A program made the translations under genes and the position numbers. A stretch of DNA of 64,000 nucleotides from positions 1 to 64,000 of the forward strand of contig CAMZGD010000002.1 in the NCBI GenBank assembly GCA_947306365.1. Reading direction: 5' to 3'. Positions 16,939-24,147 of the stretch are shown here, piece after piece (the first letter of the stretch is position 1; each line of letters starts with the position of its first letter). This stretch comes from an uncultured Bacteroidales bacterium (GTDB lineage: Bacteria; Bacteroidota; Bacteroidia; Bacteroidales; UBA932). The notes beneath the pieces were generated by a model that searched no databases, was not told where the DNA came from, and saw only the letters and a program-made list of their open reading frames with translations.

Positions 16939-18329
16939 TACAGCGGCGAGGTGTCCCGCAGGAGGTTTTCCGTGTAGGCTTCGATGCGCCGCATCTGGCC
17001 GGGAATGCGGATCCGTTGCGGGCAGGCGTCCAGGCACTGGCCGCAGCCGATGCAATGGTCCGCCTGGCGCAGCTTGTCGAGATTCCGGCCGAGCGAGACC
17101 AGGTAGGCGCGCCGGGCCTTGCGGTAGCCCGGATCCTGCCGGTCTTCTTCGATCAGGGCCTCGTTGACGCACTTGTTGTAGTGTGCGAAGACGCCCGGGA
17201 TGTCGACCCCGTAGGGGCAGGGCATGCAGTACTTGCAGTCGGTGCAGGGCACGACGGGATGGTTGACGTAGTCTTCCGCGATCTTTTCGAGCAGCGCGAT
17301 GTCTTCCTCCGTCAGCGGGTCCAGCGGACAGAATGTCTTCAGGTTGTCTTCCAGGTGCTCCTTGTAGGTCATCCCGCTGAGGACGCACAGGACGCCCGGG
17401 AACGTGCCGCAGAAACGGAACGCCCACGAGGCGAGCGAAGATCCCGGATCGCGCTGCAGCAGCTGGTCGGCGGCGTGTTGCGGCAGGTTGGCCAGGCGGC
17501 CGCCGAGCAGCGGTTCCATGATGACGACGCCGATGCCCCGGCGCTCGAGTTCGTGATAGAGATATTCGGCATTGACTTCGCGCTGCGAGCGGACCTGGGC
17601 CATCTTCCAGTCCACATAGTTCATCTGGATCTGCACGAAGTCCCAGAGCGGCCGCTGTCCGGCGGCGACGGCCTCGTCGTGGCGCTGCAGCAGGTAGTCG
17701 AACACCTGCTGGTCGCCGTGGAACGAGAAGCCCAGGTGCCGGATGCGGCCGGCTTCGCGTTCCTTGAGCAGGAAATCGAGCACCCCGTTGTCGAAGAAGC
17801 GCTTCTGCAGCACTTCCATGCTGCCTGTCTCGCCGCTGCTTCCGCCGACGGAATGAAGGAGGTAATAGTCGAGGTAGTCGACCTGCAGCTGCTCGAAGGA
17901 ATTCCGGTACATCTTGAGCGCGGCTTCCTTCGACCAGTCTCCGCGCTGGTTCGACAGTTTGGTGGCGATCGTGAAGGCAGACCGGGGGTGCCGTTTCAGG
18001 GCGATGCCGGTGACGCGCTCCGAGGCCCCCTGTCCATAGACGGGCGCCGTGTCGAAATAGGTGATGCCGTGTTCGATGGCGTAGTCCACGAGTTCATTGA
18101 CCTGTTCCTGGTCGATGACGGTCTGTCCCTGGTCGTCGGTGGTGGTGGGCCAGCGCATGCAGCCATAGCCGAGCAGCGACACGTCGTCGCCGAGCGCGCT
18201 CTTGCGGAGGGTCATGCTTCCGGGTTCCTTTTTCCGGCCGGCGGCCTCGGGTTTTTTCCCCGTGCACGCGGCGACGGCAGCCGTAGCCGCGCCCGCGCCG
18301 AACAACTTGAAGAAATCTCGTCTTTCCAT
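16938..18329 (-). CDS. Tat-exported aldo/keto reductase with C-terminal 4Fe-4S domain
   Basis: A 463-aa protein. It begins with a twin-arginine signal (ERRDFFKLFG) and an alanine-rich lipobox-like end (AAVAAC), so it is probably exported folded with its cofactors. The middle is an aldo/keto reductase barrel (ITYFDTAPVYGQGASE with the Asp/Tyr of the active site, YYLLHSVGG). The C-terminus carries two cysteine clusters, CTDCKYCMPCPYGVDIPG and CIGCGQCLDACPQRI, typical of 4Fe-4S aldo/keto reductases. The gene sits between the HAD hydrolase and the membrane polyferredoxin, 5 bp after the latter, which may feed it electrons. The substrate is unknown. Confidence 0.9.
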   Translation of the reverse strand: MERRDFFKLFGAGAATAAVAACTGKKPEAAGRKKEPGSMTLRKSALGDDVSLLGYGCMRWPTTTDDQGQTVIDQEQVNELVDYAIEHGITYFDTAPVYGQGASERVTGIALKRHPRSAFTIATKLSNQRGDWSKEAALKMYRNSFEQLQVDYLDYYLLHSVGGSSGETGSMEVLQKRFFDNGVLDFLLKEREAGRIRHLGFSFHGDQQVFDYLLQRHDEAVAAGQRPLWDFVQIQMNYVDWKMAQVRSQREVNAEYLYHELERRGIGVVIMEPLLGGRLANLPQHAADQLLQRDPGSSLASWAFRFCGTFPGVLCVLSGMTYKEHLEDNLKTFCPLDPLTEEDIALLEKIAEDYVNHPVVPCTDCKYCMPCPYGVDIPGVFAHYNKCVNEALIEEDRQDPGYRKARRAYLVSLGRNLDKLRQADHCIGCGQCLDACPQRIRIPGQMRRIEAYTENLLRDTSPL

Positions 18330-18334
18330 AGGGC

Positions 18335-19831
18335 TTATCTTTCTTTGTGGACATCGTGTCCTTCGACATAGATGGCGCTGACCGGCCGGGCCGGGCAGTG
18401 GTATTCACAGGCACCGCAGCCGATGCACTGTTCCGGGTTGACGGCGGGCACCCGCAGCGTGTCGTTGTCGGGAGCGGGCACCATCGTGATGGCGCCGACC
18501 GGACAGTGGCGCGCGCAGTTGCCACAGCTGACGCCGTCGCGGCTGGCGACGCAGTTCTCTGGAATCACCACGGCGTGTCCGATCTGGATGGCACTCTTGT
18601 CGGCGGCGCTTTCCACCAGGCGGATGGCGCCGGTAGGGCAGACTTCCGAGCAGCGGGTGCATTCGACGCGGCAGAATCCCTTGTCGAAGTGCATCTCGGG
18701 CTGCATCAGCGTGGCAAGGCGGGCGGAGGGCCGCAGCACGTCGTTCGGGCATTCACTGACACAAAGCTGGCAGGCGGTGCAGTGCTGGTAAAAATGCTTG
18801 CGGCTGACGGCACCGGCCGGAACCGGTGTCACCTCGCGGGGCGGAAGCGTCTTTTCCTGTAGTGCTGCCACCCCTTCGGCGAGCTTCTTCTTTTTGGCTT
18901 CGACAGTTGCGGCGCCGGCCAGGAGGGCGGTGCCGGCCAGGAAGGCCCGCCGCTGTGCATCGTGACTGCGTTCCGTTTCCTTTCCGGTCGGGGCGGAGCC
19001 CTTCTTTCCGCGGACAAGCCGGTAGCTGATCGCGTGGCTGCTGCAGTTTTCGATGCAGTCGAAGCAGGCCACGCAGCGGCTGTAGTCGATGGCGTGGTTC
19101 TTCGTGTCGATGCAGGATGCCTTGCAGCGTTTCCCGCAGAGGGAGCAGTTCACGCATTTGTCCGTGTCGATCACGGGACGGAAGAGCGCGAAGCGCGACA
19201 GCAGGCCGAGCGTCGTGCCGACCGGGCAGACCGTGTTGCACCAGGTCCGTCCGCCGCGCCAGGCCAGGACGACGATGACGATGAGCGTGGCAAGGGCGAC
19301 CAGGAGGACCGGCAGGCTCTTGAGCCAGACTTCCGTAGGGTAAAAGGCATAGCTGCCGAAATGGGCCGCGATGGCGGCCAGCAGGTTGTTGCACCAGCCG
19401 TAGACAGGGGCGAACAGGCTGGTCACGATCCGGCCGTAGGCGCTGTACGGGGCGATGAGGGTGGCGATGGCGTTCAGCCCGGCAACCAGCAGCAGGATGA
19501 ACAGGACCAGCATCCCGTAGCGGAGCCATTTCATTTCTTTTTTATAGGTGAAATGGTTCTTTTTCCCCTTGCGGCGGCCGCTGAGCCACGAAACGATGTC
19601 CTGGAAGACGCCCAGCGGGCAGATGACCGAGCAGTACACCCTTCCGAAGAGCAGGGTGAGTACGGCCAGGCCGGCGATGACGGCGACGTTCAGGGCCAGC
19701 ACGGCCGGCAGCAGCTGGATCTTGGCCATCCAGCCGAACCAGGTATGGACCGCTCCCGTGAAGTCGAGGAACAGCAGTGTGATCAGCGTGAAGAACAGCA
19801 CGGCTGCTACGATTCGGATAGTTCGAAGCAT
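18335..19831 (-). CDS. NapH-like membrane ferredoxin fused to a polyferredoxin domain
   Basis: A 498-aa protein with two halves. Residues 1-270 are a NapH/CcoG-like membrane ferredoxin: about five helices, CxxxCP motifs (YCSVICPLG, WCNTVCPVG) and 4Fe-4S clusters (CVNCSLCGKRCKASC, CVACFDCIENC). Near residue 294 a twin-arginine and hydrophobic stretch (RRAFLAGTALLAGAA) looks like an internal Tat-type anchor. The C-terminal half holds more clusters (CTACQLCVSECP, CTRCSEVCP, CGNCARHCP, CIGCGACEYHCP). It likely moves electrons from the quinone pool or cytoplasm to the neighbouring exported aldo/keto reductase; that link is inference. Start at 19831 was chosen by the TATCTTTG box just upstream. Confidence 0.88.
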   Translation of the reverse strand: MLRTIRIVAAVLFFTLITLLFLDFTGAVHTWFGWMAKIQLLPAVLALNVAVIAGLAVLTLLFGRVYCSVICPLGVFQDIVSWLSGRRKGKKNHFTYKKEMKWLRYGMLVLFILLLVAGLNAIATLIAPYSAYGRIVTSLFAPVYGWCNNLLAAIAAHFGSYAFYPTEVWLKSLPVLLVALATLIVIVVLAWRGGRTWCNTVCPVGTTLGLLSRFALFRPVIDTDKCVNCSLCGKRCKASCIDTKNHAIDYSRCVACFDCIENCSSHAISYRLVRGKKGSAPTGKETERSHDAQRRAFLAGTALLAGAATVEAKKKKLAEGVAALQEKTLPPREVTPVPAGAVSRKHFYQHCTACQLCVSECPNDVLRPSARLATLMQPEMHFDKGFCRVECTRCSEVCPTGAIRLVESAADKSAIQIGHAVVIPENCVASRDGVSCGNCARHCPVGAITMVPAPDNDTLRVPAVNPEQCIGCGACEYHCPARPVSAIYVEGHDVHKER

Positions 19832-19847
19832 GTTGTTGATTTTTTTA

Positions 19848-19855
19848 CAAAGATA
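19848..19855 (-). promoter_or_regulatory. -7 box of the polyferredoxin operon
   Basis: The minus strand reads TATCTTTG (TAnnTTTG), 16 bases before the ATG at 19831. It should drive polyferredoxin, aldo/keto reductase and HAD hydrolase together. Confidence 0.7.
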
Positions 19856-19896
19856 GCCGAAAAAGTGAAGTACACGCAAAAAGTTGACTTTCCATA

Positions 19897-19927
19897 TTTG
19901 AATTCCCAAAAAAGATTCCTAACTTTG
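19897..19927 (+). promoter_or_regulatory. Full Bacteroidota promoter (-33/-7) of the OmpA/TPR gene
   Basis: TTTG (19897-19900), a 19-bp spacer and TAACTTTG (19920-19927) make a textbook Bacteroidota sigma-ABfr promoter. The leader to the ATG at 20009 is about 75 nt and AT-rich, as often seen for highly expressed genes. Confidence 0.8.
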
Positions 19928-20008
19928 GGGTTGCTAAGTATGTTAGGATGATACCGTACTGGGCAAATTTGTGTAAATAATTAATAATTAACTAAATAAA
20001 CAAAAAAC

Positions 20009-21481
20009 ATGAAAAAATTGAGTACCTTGTTCGCAGCGGTGGCTTTGCTGCTCGTTGCAACATTCTCTGCTTCTGCAGTGGAAAACGCTTACAAGGTCGG
20101 CAACGGTAAAGTTACGGTAACGATCTCCGATCTTGCTCCGAACGCTGACGGTACGGCGCTCATCGCCTGCTACAACATCGACGTGGCGGCCGATGCCATC
20201 GACGAATGCTCTTCGCTGGTTCTCACCCCGCTGGTGCGTGACAACAACAATAACAAGAAGCTGATCGAGATGATCGTGGTCAACGGCGAGTCCCGGAGAA
20301 TCAATACCGAGTGGCTGCAGCGCGTATGCTACGGCGTGTGCGATCCCAACAGCGTCCGTTTCTTCACCGTGAAGGAAGGCGAGGCGCTGCACGTGAAGAC
20401 CTGCACGCAGGTTCCGTATGAGGAATGGATGGACGACGGCGCCGCCTTCTATGTGACGACCCAGAAGGCCACCTACAAGCCGAACTGCATCCACAACTAT
20501 CCGGGCGAGGAATACATCTGCGACATCCCGTATCTCTCCGAGCCGCTCGTGGTCGATCCGGTTCTCGCTCCTGTTCCGATGGAAGCCAATCTGGAAGGTA
20601 CCCGCGTCCTCCGCACGAAACTCTTCTATCCGGTCAACGTGACCAAGAAGGTGGACAACTATCTCGAGAACGCCGAAGCGCTCGCGCTCCTCAAGACGCT
20701 CGACCAGGGTAACTTCGAAGTCACCTCCGTCTCGATCGAGGGCTGGGCTTCTCCGGAAGCGACGGTTCCTTACAACCAGAACCTCTCCAACAACCGTGCG
20801 AAGACGGTCAAGAACATCATCTCCGAGCAGTACAGCTTCCCGCAGGATGTCTATTCCGTGAAGGGCAACGGTGAGTACTGGGATTCCGTGATCGACTATG
20901 TCGACAACACCGAAGAGCCGATCGTGGCCGAGAACCGTGCCGCCATCCAGGAAGCCATCGCAGCCAACGGCGACCTCGACAAGCGTGAGGCAGCCATCAA
21001 GAAGATCGCCGGCGGCAAGCCGTACAAGGCCATCTTCGACGCCGTCTATCCGCGCAGCCGTTTCGCCGAGGCTGTCGTGACCTTCCGCAACAAGGGCTAC
21101 AACAAGGCCGATGCAATGGCGCTCTACAATGCCGACCCGGCTCACATCTCCGCCGATGAATACGTGCTGATGATTCAGGACAATGCACCGCAGAATGTGA
21201 TCGACAGCGCCGTCGAACTCTATCCGAACGATCCGCGCGTGGCCGCCGTGGCCGCTGAGCGTGCGTTTGCCGACGGCAACATCGACAAGGCCATCGAGCT
21301 CTACAAGAAGGCCGGCAACTCCGAGGAAGTGATGAACAACCTCGCTTGCTGCTACCTCAAGAAGGGTGACTTCGACAACGCGAAGGCCTGCCTGGAGAAA
21401 GCCGAGAACCTCAAGATTGCGGAAACCAACGCCAACGAGCTCCGCAAGGTGTATCTCAACAACAAGTTCTTCGGCAAATAA
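20009..21481 (+). CDS. Secreted OmpA-like/TPR-containing envelope protein
   Basis: A 490-aa protein with a signal peptide (cleavage after ASA near residue 23). Residues about 25-200 form a beta-rich domain without a motif I can name. Residues about 205-345 contain a segment like an OmpA peptidoglycan-binding fold (VTSVSIEGWASPEATVPYN, then NLSNNRAKTVKNII), with an inserted stretch before the end. The C-terminus is helical repeats of TPR type (IDKAIELYKKAGNSEEVMNNLACCYLKKGDFDNAKACL). It is probably an abundant periplasmic or outer-membrane protein tied to the cell wall. The promoter is consensus-like and a strong terminator follows, pointing to a highly expressed single gene. DUF3868-type proteins are a possible family match, not certain. 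Confidence 0.72.
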   Translation: MKKLSTLFAAVALLLVATFSASAVENAYKVGNGKVTVTISDLAPNADGTALIACYNIDVAADAIDECSSLVLTPLVRDNNNNKKLIEMIVVNGESRRINTEWLQRVCYGVCDPNSVRFFTVKEGEALHVKTCTQVPYEEWMDDGAAFYVTTQKATYKPNCIHNYPGEEYICDIPYLSEPLVVDPVLAPVPMEANLEGTRVLRTKLFYPVNVTKKVDNYLENAEALALLKTLDQGNFEVTSVSIEGWASPEATVPYNQNLSNNRAKTVKNIISEQYSFPQDVYSVKGNGEYWDSVIDYVDNTEEPIVAENRAAIQEAIAANGDLDKREAAIKKIAGGKPYKAIFDAVYPRSRFAEAVVTFRNKGYNKADAMALYNADPAHISADEYVLMIQDNAPQNVIDSAVELYPNDPRVAAVAAERAFADGNIDKAIELYKKAGNSEEVMNNLACCYLKKGDFDNAKACLEKAENLKIAETNANELRKVYLNNKFFGK

Positions 21482-21508
21482 TTGCTGAAGCCTTGTCAGG
21501 CTGAACCG

Positions 21509-21542
21509 AAGGGGGAGGGTCGCCCGACCTTCCCCCTTTTTT
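21509..21542 (+). terminator. Rho-independent terminator of the OmpA/TPR gene
   Basis: A 12-bp stem (GGGGGAGGGTCG with CGACCTTCCCCC, one G-T pair) is followed by six T, 28 bp behind the stop codon. Confidence 0.9.
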
Positions 21543-21565
21543 CAAACCGGGGACCCGTCCCCGAC

Positions 21566-21650
21566 GCCTTGGTGGTGGAATGGTAGACACGAGGGACTTA
21601 AAATCCCTTGGCCCGAAACGGCCGTGCGGGTTCGAGTCCCGCCCGGGGCA
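21566..21650 (+). tRNA. tRNA-Leu (anticodon UAA)
   Basis: An 85-nt class II tRNA. The acceptor GCCTTGG pairs with CCGGGGC (two G-T pairs) and the discriminator base is A. The anticodon stem AGGGA/TCCCT holds the loop CTTAAAA with anticodon TAA. A long variable arm follows, then the T-arm GCGGG-TTCGAGT-CCCGC. No CCA is encoded. Its last ten bases form the outer part of a 56-bp perfect palindrome that continues downstream. Confidence 0.95.
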
Positions 21651-21696
21651 CAAAAATAGACCGGCTCGCGAGCCGGTCTATTTTTGTGCCCCGGGC
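21641..21696 (+). terminator. 56-bp perfect palindrome overlapping the tRNA-Leu 3' end
   Basis: Each 28-nt arm is the exact reverse complement of the other, centred at 21668/21669. The inner part (TAGACCGGCTCG/CGAGCCGGTCTA followed by five T) can act as a terminator in both directions. The outer part includes the last ten bases of the tRNA gene. A second, slightly decayed copy is at 23694-23740. Confidence 0.9.
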
Positions 21697-21740
21697 ACCG
21701 TTTCTACGGGTGGCACAGCCCCCCGAAGCCCCTCGGCCTT

Positions 21741-21826
21741 CGGCCGTCCACGCTGGAGGCCGTTTTTGTGGACGGAGTTTTGTTTTTCGGCCGTCCGTCC
21801 ACGTTTGAGGCTGTTTTTGTGGACGG
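21741..21826. repeat. Tandem pair of about 35-39 bp units
   Basis: Two related units follow one another (21741-21775 and 21788-21826). Each has the form GGCCGTCCAC...GAGGC..TTTTTGTGGACGG, so each can also fold through GTCCAC/GTGGAC. The downstream duplicate block (23790-23825) has only one unit, which shows an internal duplication in this copy. Confidence 0.7.
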
Positions 21827-21834
21827 GAGACGGT

Positions 21835-22899
21835 TTAATGGGCAGCAATCTGGTGGAGATAGCCGGAGAACTCCTCAGAACGCGATTCCAGGAGGCCGTG
21901 CGTGGCATTTTTCATCACGAACAGCTGCTTTTTGGGAGCGTTCACCTGCTTGAAATACTCGCAGGCAATCTCGAAGTTGGTCTGATAATCCATGTCGCCA
22001 TTTATGTTATAATAGGGCATGGCATAATCGTATCTTCCCAGCAAAGACATCTCTTTTAATCCTTTGGCTGCCGCAAGAGGCATGTACTGTTCGAATACAT
22101 CCTCCTGGGAATTGAGAAAAGTCCGGATACCCCCCAGCGAGTAGCAGGAATTGAACAGAACCGTAGTAAGCAGGTTATAATCGGTGCCGTCCTTCATCAT
22201 CCCATAGCCGTATCTCTTCATTATGGCGTTTCTCAAATCGAATACCTCCGAGTCTCCCGCGTTCCTGTTCGGCGCCCATTTTTCCACCATCTCGCGCCCT
22301 TCCGGATCGTTTTCCGACCAGGTCAAGGCGGCTTCGTACAGCCGGTTTTCATTCTCTTCCCAGTCGATGAACTGCCCCGTGCCGATGAAGGCGTCGTAGT
22401 AATCCGGGTGGGCGAGGGCCAGGTTGGCACCGAAATACGAACCCCAGGAGTGCCCCAGGAGCGTAATCTTTTCCACCTGCAGATAGTCGCGCAGGAACTC
22501 GGTCATGGCTTTTCCGTCCTGCATCAAAATGCCGGCCGTGATGGTTTGCGGATGCTCCTTGTCGTAGCTCTTTCCGCATCCGCGCTGATCCCATGTGACG
22601 ACGGTATAGACATCTGCCCACTTACGCGTAAAAGCATAATCATAAAGACTCGAGGCGCTCCCGGGCCCGCCGTGCAGATAGAGCAGGACAGGATTATCCA
22701 TGTCTTTTCCGTAGATGCTTATCCACTGCTTCGACCCGTTGATATCGACGTACATCGACTTGTTGATGCCACCCTTGGGCGTAATCTTATTTACACCCTG
22801 GCCGATCCACCGGGTGGCGAAGAATAGCACGACGAGCGAGAGAAGGACAATTCCCACCCATTTCAGAATCTTTAACGAAACTTTAGCAATACGGTTCAT
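21835..22899 (-). CDS. Alpha/beta hydrolase, proline-iminopeptidase-like
   Basis: A 354-aa protein with an N-terminal membrane anchor (residues 8-32) and an alpha/beta hydrolase domain. The oxyanion segment is LYLHGGPGSASS, the nucleophile elbow GHSWGS (Ser near residue 150) and the catalytic His is in ATHGLLESRSEEF near the end. The closest look is the prolyl aminopeptidase (S33) group; the exact substrate is open. It lies 12 bp behind the toxin gene and may be the third gene of that operon. Its 3' 230 bp recur as a remnant at 23.8-24.1 kb. Confidence 0.85.
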   Translation of the reverse strand: MNRIAKVSLKILKWVGIVLLSLVVLFFATRWIGQGVNKITPKGGINKSMYVDINGSKQWISIYGKDMDNPVLLYLHGGPGSASSLYDYAFTRKWADVYTVVTWDQRGCGKSYDKEHPQTITAGILMQDGKAMTEFLRDYLQVEKITLLGHSWGSYFGANLALAHPDYYDAFIGTGQFIDWEENENRLYEAALTWSENDPEGREMVEKWAPNRNAGDSEVFDLRNAIMKRYGYGMMKDGTDYNLLTTVLFNSCYSLGGIRTFLNSQEDVFEQYMPLAAAKGLKEMSLLGRYDYAMPYYNINGDMDYQTNFEIACEYFKQVNAPKKQLFVMKNATHGLLESRSEEFSGYLHQIAAH

Positions 22900-22911
22900 A
22901 TCAGCTTAGTC

Positions 22912-23208
22912 TTATAGGTGTCTTTGATAGTCCATCTTCTCATGGAGAATACGATCTACACAGATGGAACCATCTTGGTATTTCTTGTAGAAAACGATGT
23001 GATGCCCGATTTTGTAACCAGATAGCCCAGGCTTTATGACATCATATCCCTTTTCAAGGAAAACGGGCAAACTGTTCAACCCTTGAATAGTGGTGTAAAT
23101 CTGCCGATAATAAATGACAGCCTGTTCTTCTGACCAGGTTTCAACGGTATAGTCCCAAATGCTGTCCAGATCGGCAATGGCCTTTCTGGATAATCTGATC
23201 TTAGCCAT
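22912..23208 (-). CDS. parE: RelE/ParE-type toxin
   Basis: A 98-aa basic protein of the RelE/ParE superfamily. It opens with IRLSRKAIADLDSIWDYTVETWSEEQA, the helical hairpin of ParE, and ends with the beta-strand GHHIVFYKKYQDG...VDRILHEKMDYQRHL. ParE toxins poison DNA gyrase, RelE members cut mRNA; the sequence favours ParE because its partner is ParD-like. The start overlaps the antitoxin stop by 8 bp. Confidence 0.9.
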   Translation of the reverse strand: MAKIRLSRKAIADLDSIWDYTVETWSEEQAVIYYRQIYTTIQGLNSLPVFLEKGYDVIKPGLSGYKIGHHIVFYKKYQDGSICVDRILHEKMDYQRHL

Positions 23209-23449
23209 TCTTCTTCCGTTTTGCCTTCAACTCCTCCAAGTGGGACTCGAAGTCAAAGTCTTCGACATACCCGCTTGCTTCGCCTTCCTCTATGGCAGCA
23301 CGGAGAGCCGCTATTTTTTGCTCATCCTCCTCCAGCCTCCTGAGCCCGGCACGAATCACCTCGCTGGCGTTTGTATAGCGACCGCCCTGGACGCTGGCTT
23401 GGATAAATGCGTCGAAATGAGATCCTAATGCAACAGTAGTTGTTTTCAT
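23201..23449 (-). CDS. parD: ParD-like antitoxin (ribbon-helix-helix)
   Basis: An 82-aa protein. The N-terminus is a ribbon-helix-helix DNA-binding fold (TTTVALGSHFDAFIQASVQGGRYTNASEVIRAGLRRLEE). The acidic C-terminal tail (EEGEASGYVEDFDFESHLEELKAKRKK) would wrap the toxin. It precedes the toxin in one operon, the normal order. A perfect palindrome overlaps its promoter, consistent with self-repression. Confidence 0.92.
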   Translation of the reverse strand: MKTTTVALGSHFDAFIQASVQGGRYTNASEVIRAGLRRLEEDEQKIAALRAAIEEGEASGYVEDFDFESHLEELKAKRKKNG

Positions 23450-23467
23450 TTCAATCTATATTTGCCA

Positions 23468-23490
23468 CAAATATAAGAAATATTCTTATA
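23468..23490 (-). promoter_or_regulatory. parDE promoter with palindromic operator
   Basis: On the minus strand TATATTTG (revcomp of 23468-23475) is a TAnnTTTG box 18 bases before the parD ATG. TATAAGAA-ATA-TTCTTATA (23472-23490) is a perfect 8-bp inverted repeat overlapping it, the kind of site a ribbon-helix-helix antitoxin binds. Beyond it to 23690 I see no gene. Confidence 0.65.
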
Positions 23491-23693
23491 CCTAACAACT
23501 GTTTTCACTCCACATCATTGTGGACCACAAAAAAGTGGACCAACTCGCATTGATAGATTATTCGGTCGCATTTGGTCGCATTTTCCGCTCATTATTTGAA
23601 TACACTGGTGGTTTGATTCAACCACTTGATAGACAAAACCTTCAGTAGCCACCAAGAATACACGATAGCCACCAGTCTTCTAGCTCCTGCTCG

Positions 23694-23740
23694 AGGCACG
23701 AAAAATAGACCGGCTCGCGAGCCGGTCTATTTTTGTGCCT
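23694..23740. repeat. Second copy of the tRNA-associated palindrome
   Basis: The inner 34 bp (AAAAATAGACC...GGTCTATTTTT) is identical to that at the tRNA gene; one extra G interrupts the left arm. The 15 bases ending at the GGCAC before it (TCCTGCTCGAGGCAC) match 12 of 15 bases of the tRNA 3' end plus one, all differences being transitions. It is followed by the same GTGGCACAGCCCCCCGAA sequence as copy 1. Confidence 0.85.
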
Positions 23741-23832
23741 GAGGCACCTTTTCTACGTGTGGCACAGCCCCCCGAACCCCCTCGGCCTTTGGCCGTCCAC
23801 GCTGGAGGCCTTTTTTGTGGACGGGAAACTGA

Positions 23833-24137
23833 TTAATAGGCGGCAATCCGATGGAGATAGCTTGAGAACTCCTCTGAGCGAGATGCCAGAAGGCCATGCG
23901 TGTCGTCTTTCATGACGAACATATGTTTCACGGATGCCTGATCTTTTTCAAAATACTCGCAGGCAAGCGAATAATTAGCTTGATAGTCGAGATTGCCGTT
24001 GATGTTGTAAAATGGCATCGTGTAGTCGTATCTTCCCAGGAGAGACATCTCCTTGAATCCAACCGACGCCATAAAGACCGAAAAGGGTGCGAAAGCGTCC
24101 ATCCCATCTTTCGTATTTTTTGTTAAAAATGACGCCC
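23833..24137 (-). pseudogene. 3' remnant of a second alpha/beta hydrolase gene
   Basis: The 89-aa ORF matches the C-terminus of the hydrolase at 21835-22899 (about 52 of 75 residues identical: KEMSLLGRYDY, FVMK..THGLL.SRSEEFS.YLH.IAA). In the same frame upstream of its first Met, codons reading SFLTKNTKDG continue the similarity (FLNSQED in the intact copy) up to the stop of the TonB receptor gene. The first roughly 260 residues, with the nucleophile elbow, are missing, so this is a truncated copy, not a gene. Confidence 0.85.
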
Positions 24138-24147
24138 TGGCGGAGAC

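Noticed and set aside
23676-23700. Possible second tRNA gene
   Set aside because: Only the last 15 bases resemble the tRNA-Leu 3' end; no acceptor, D-arm or anticodon arm is present.
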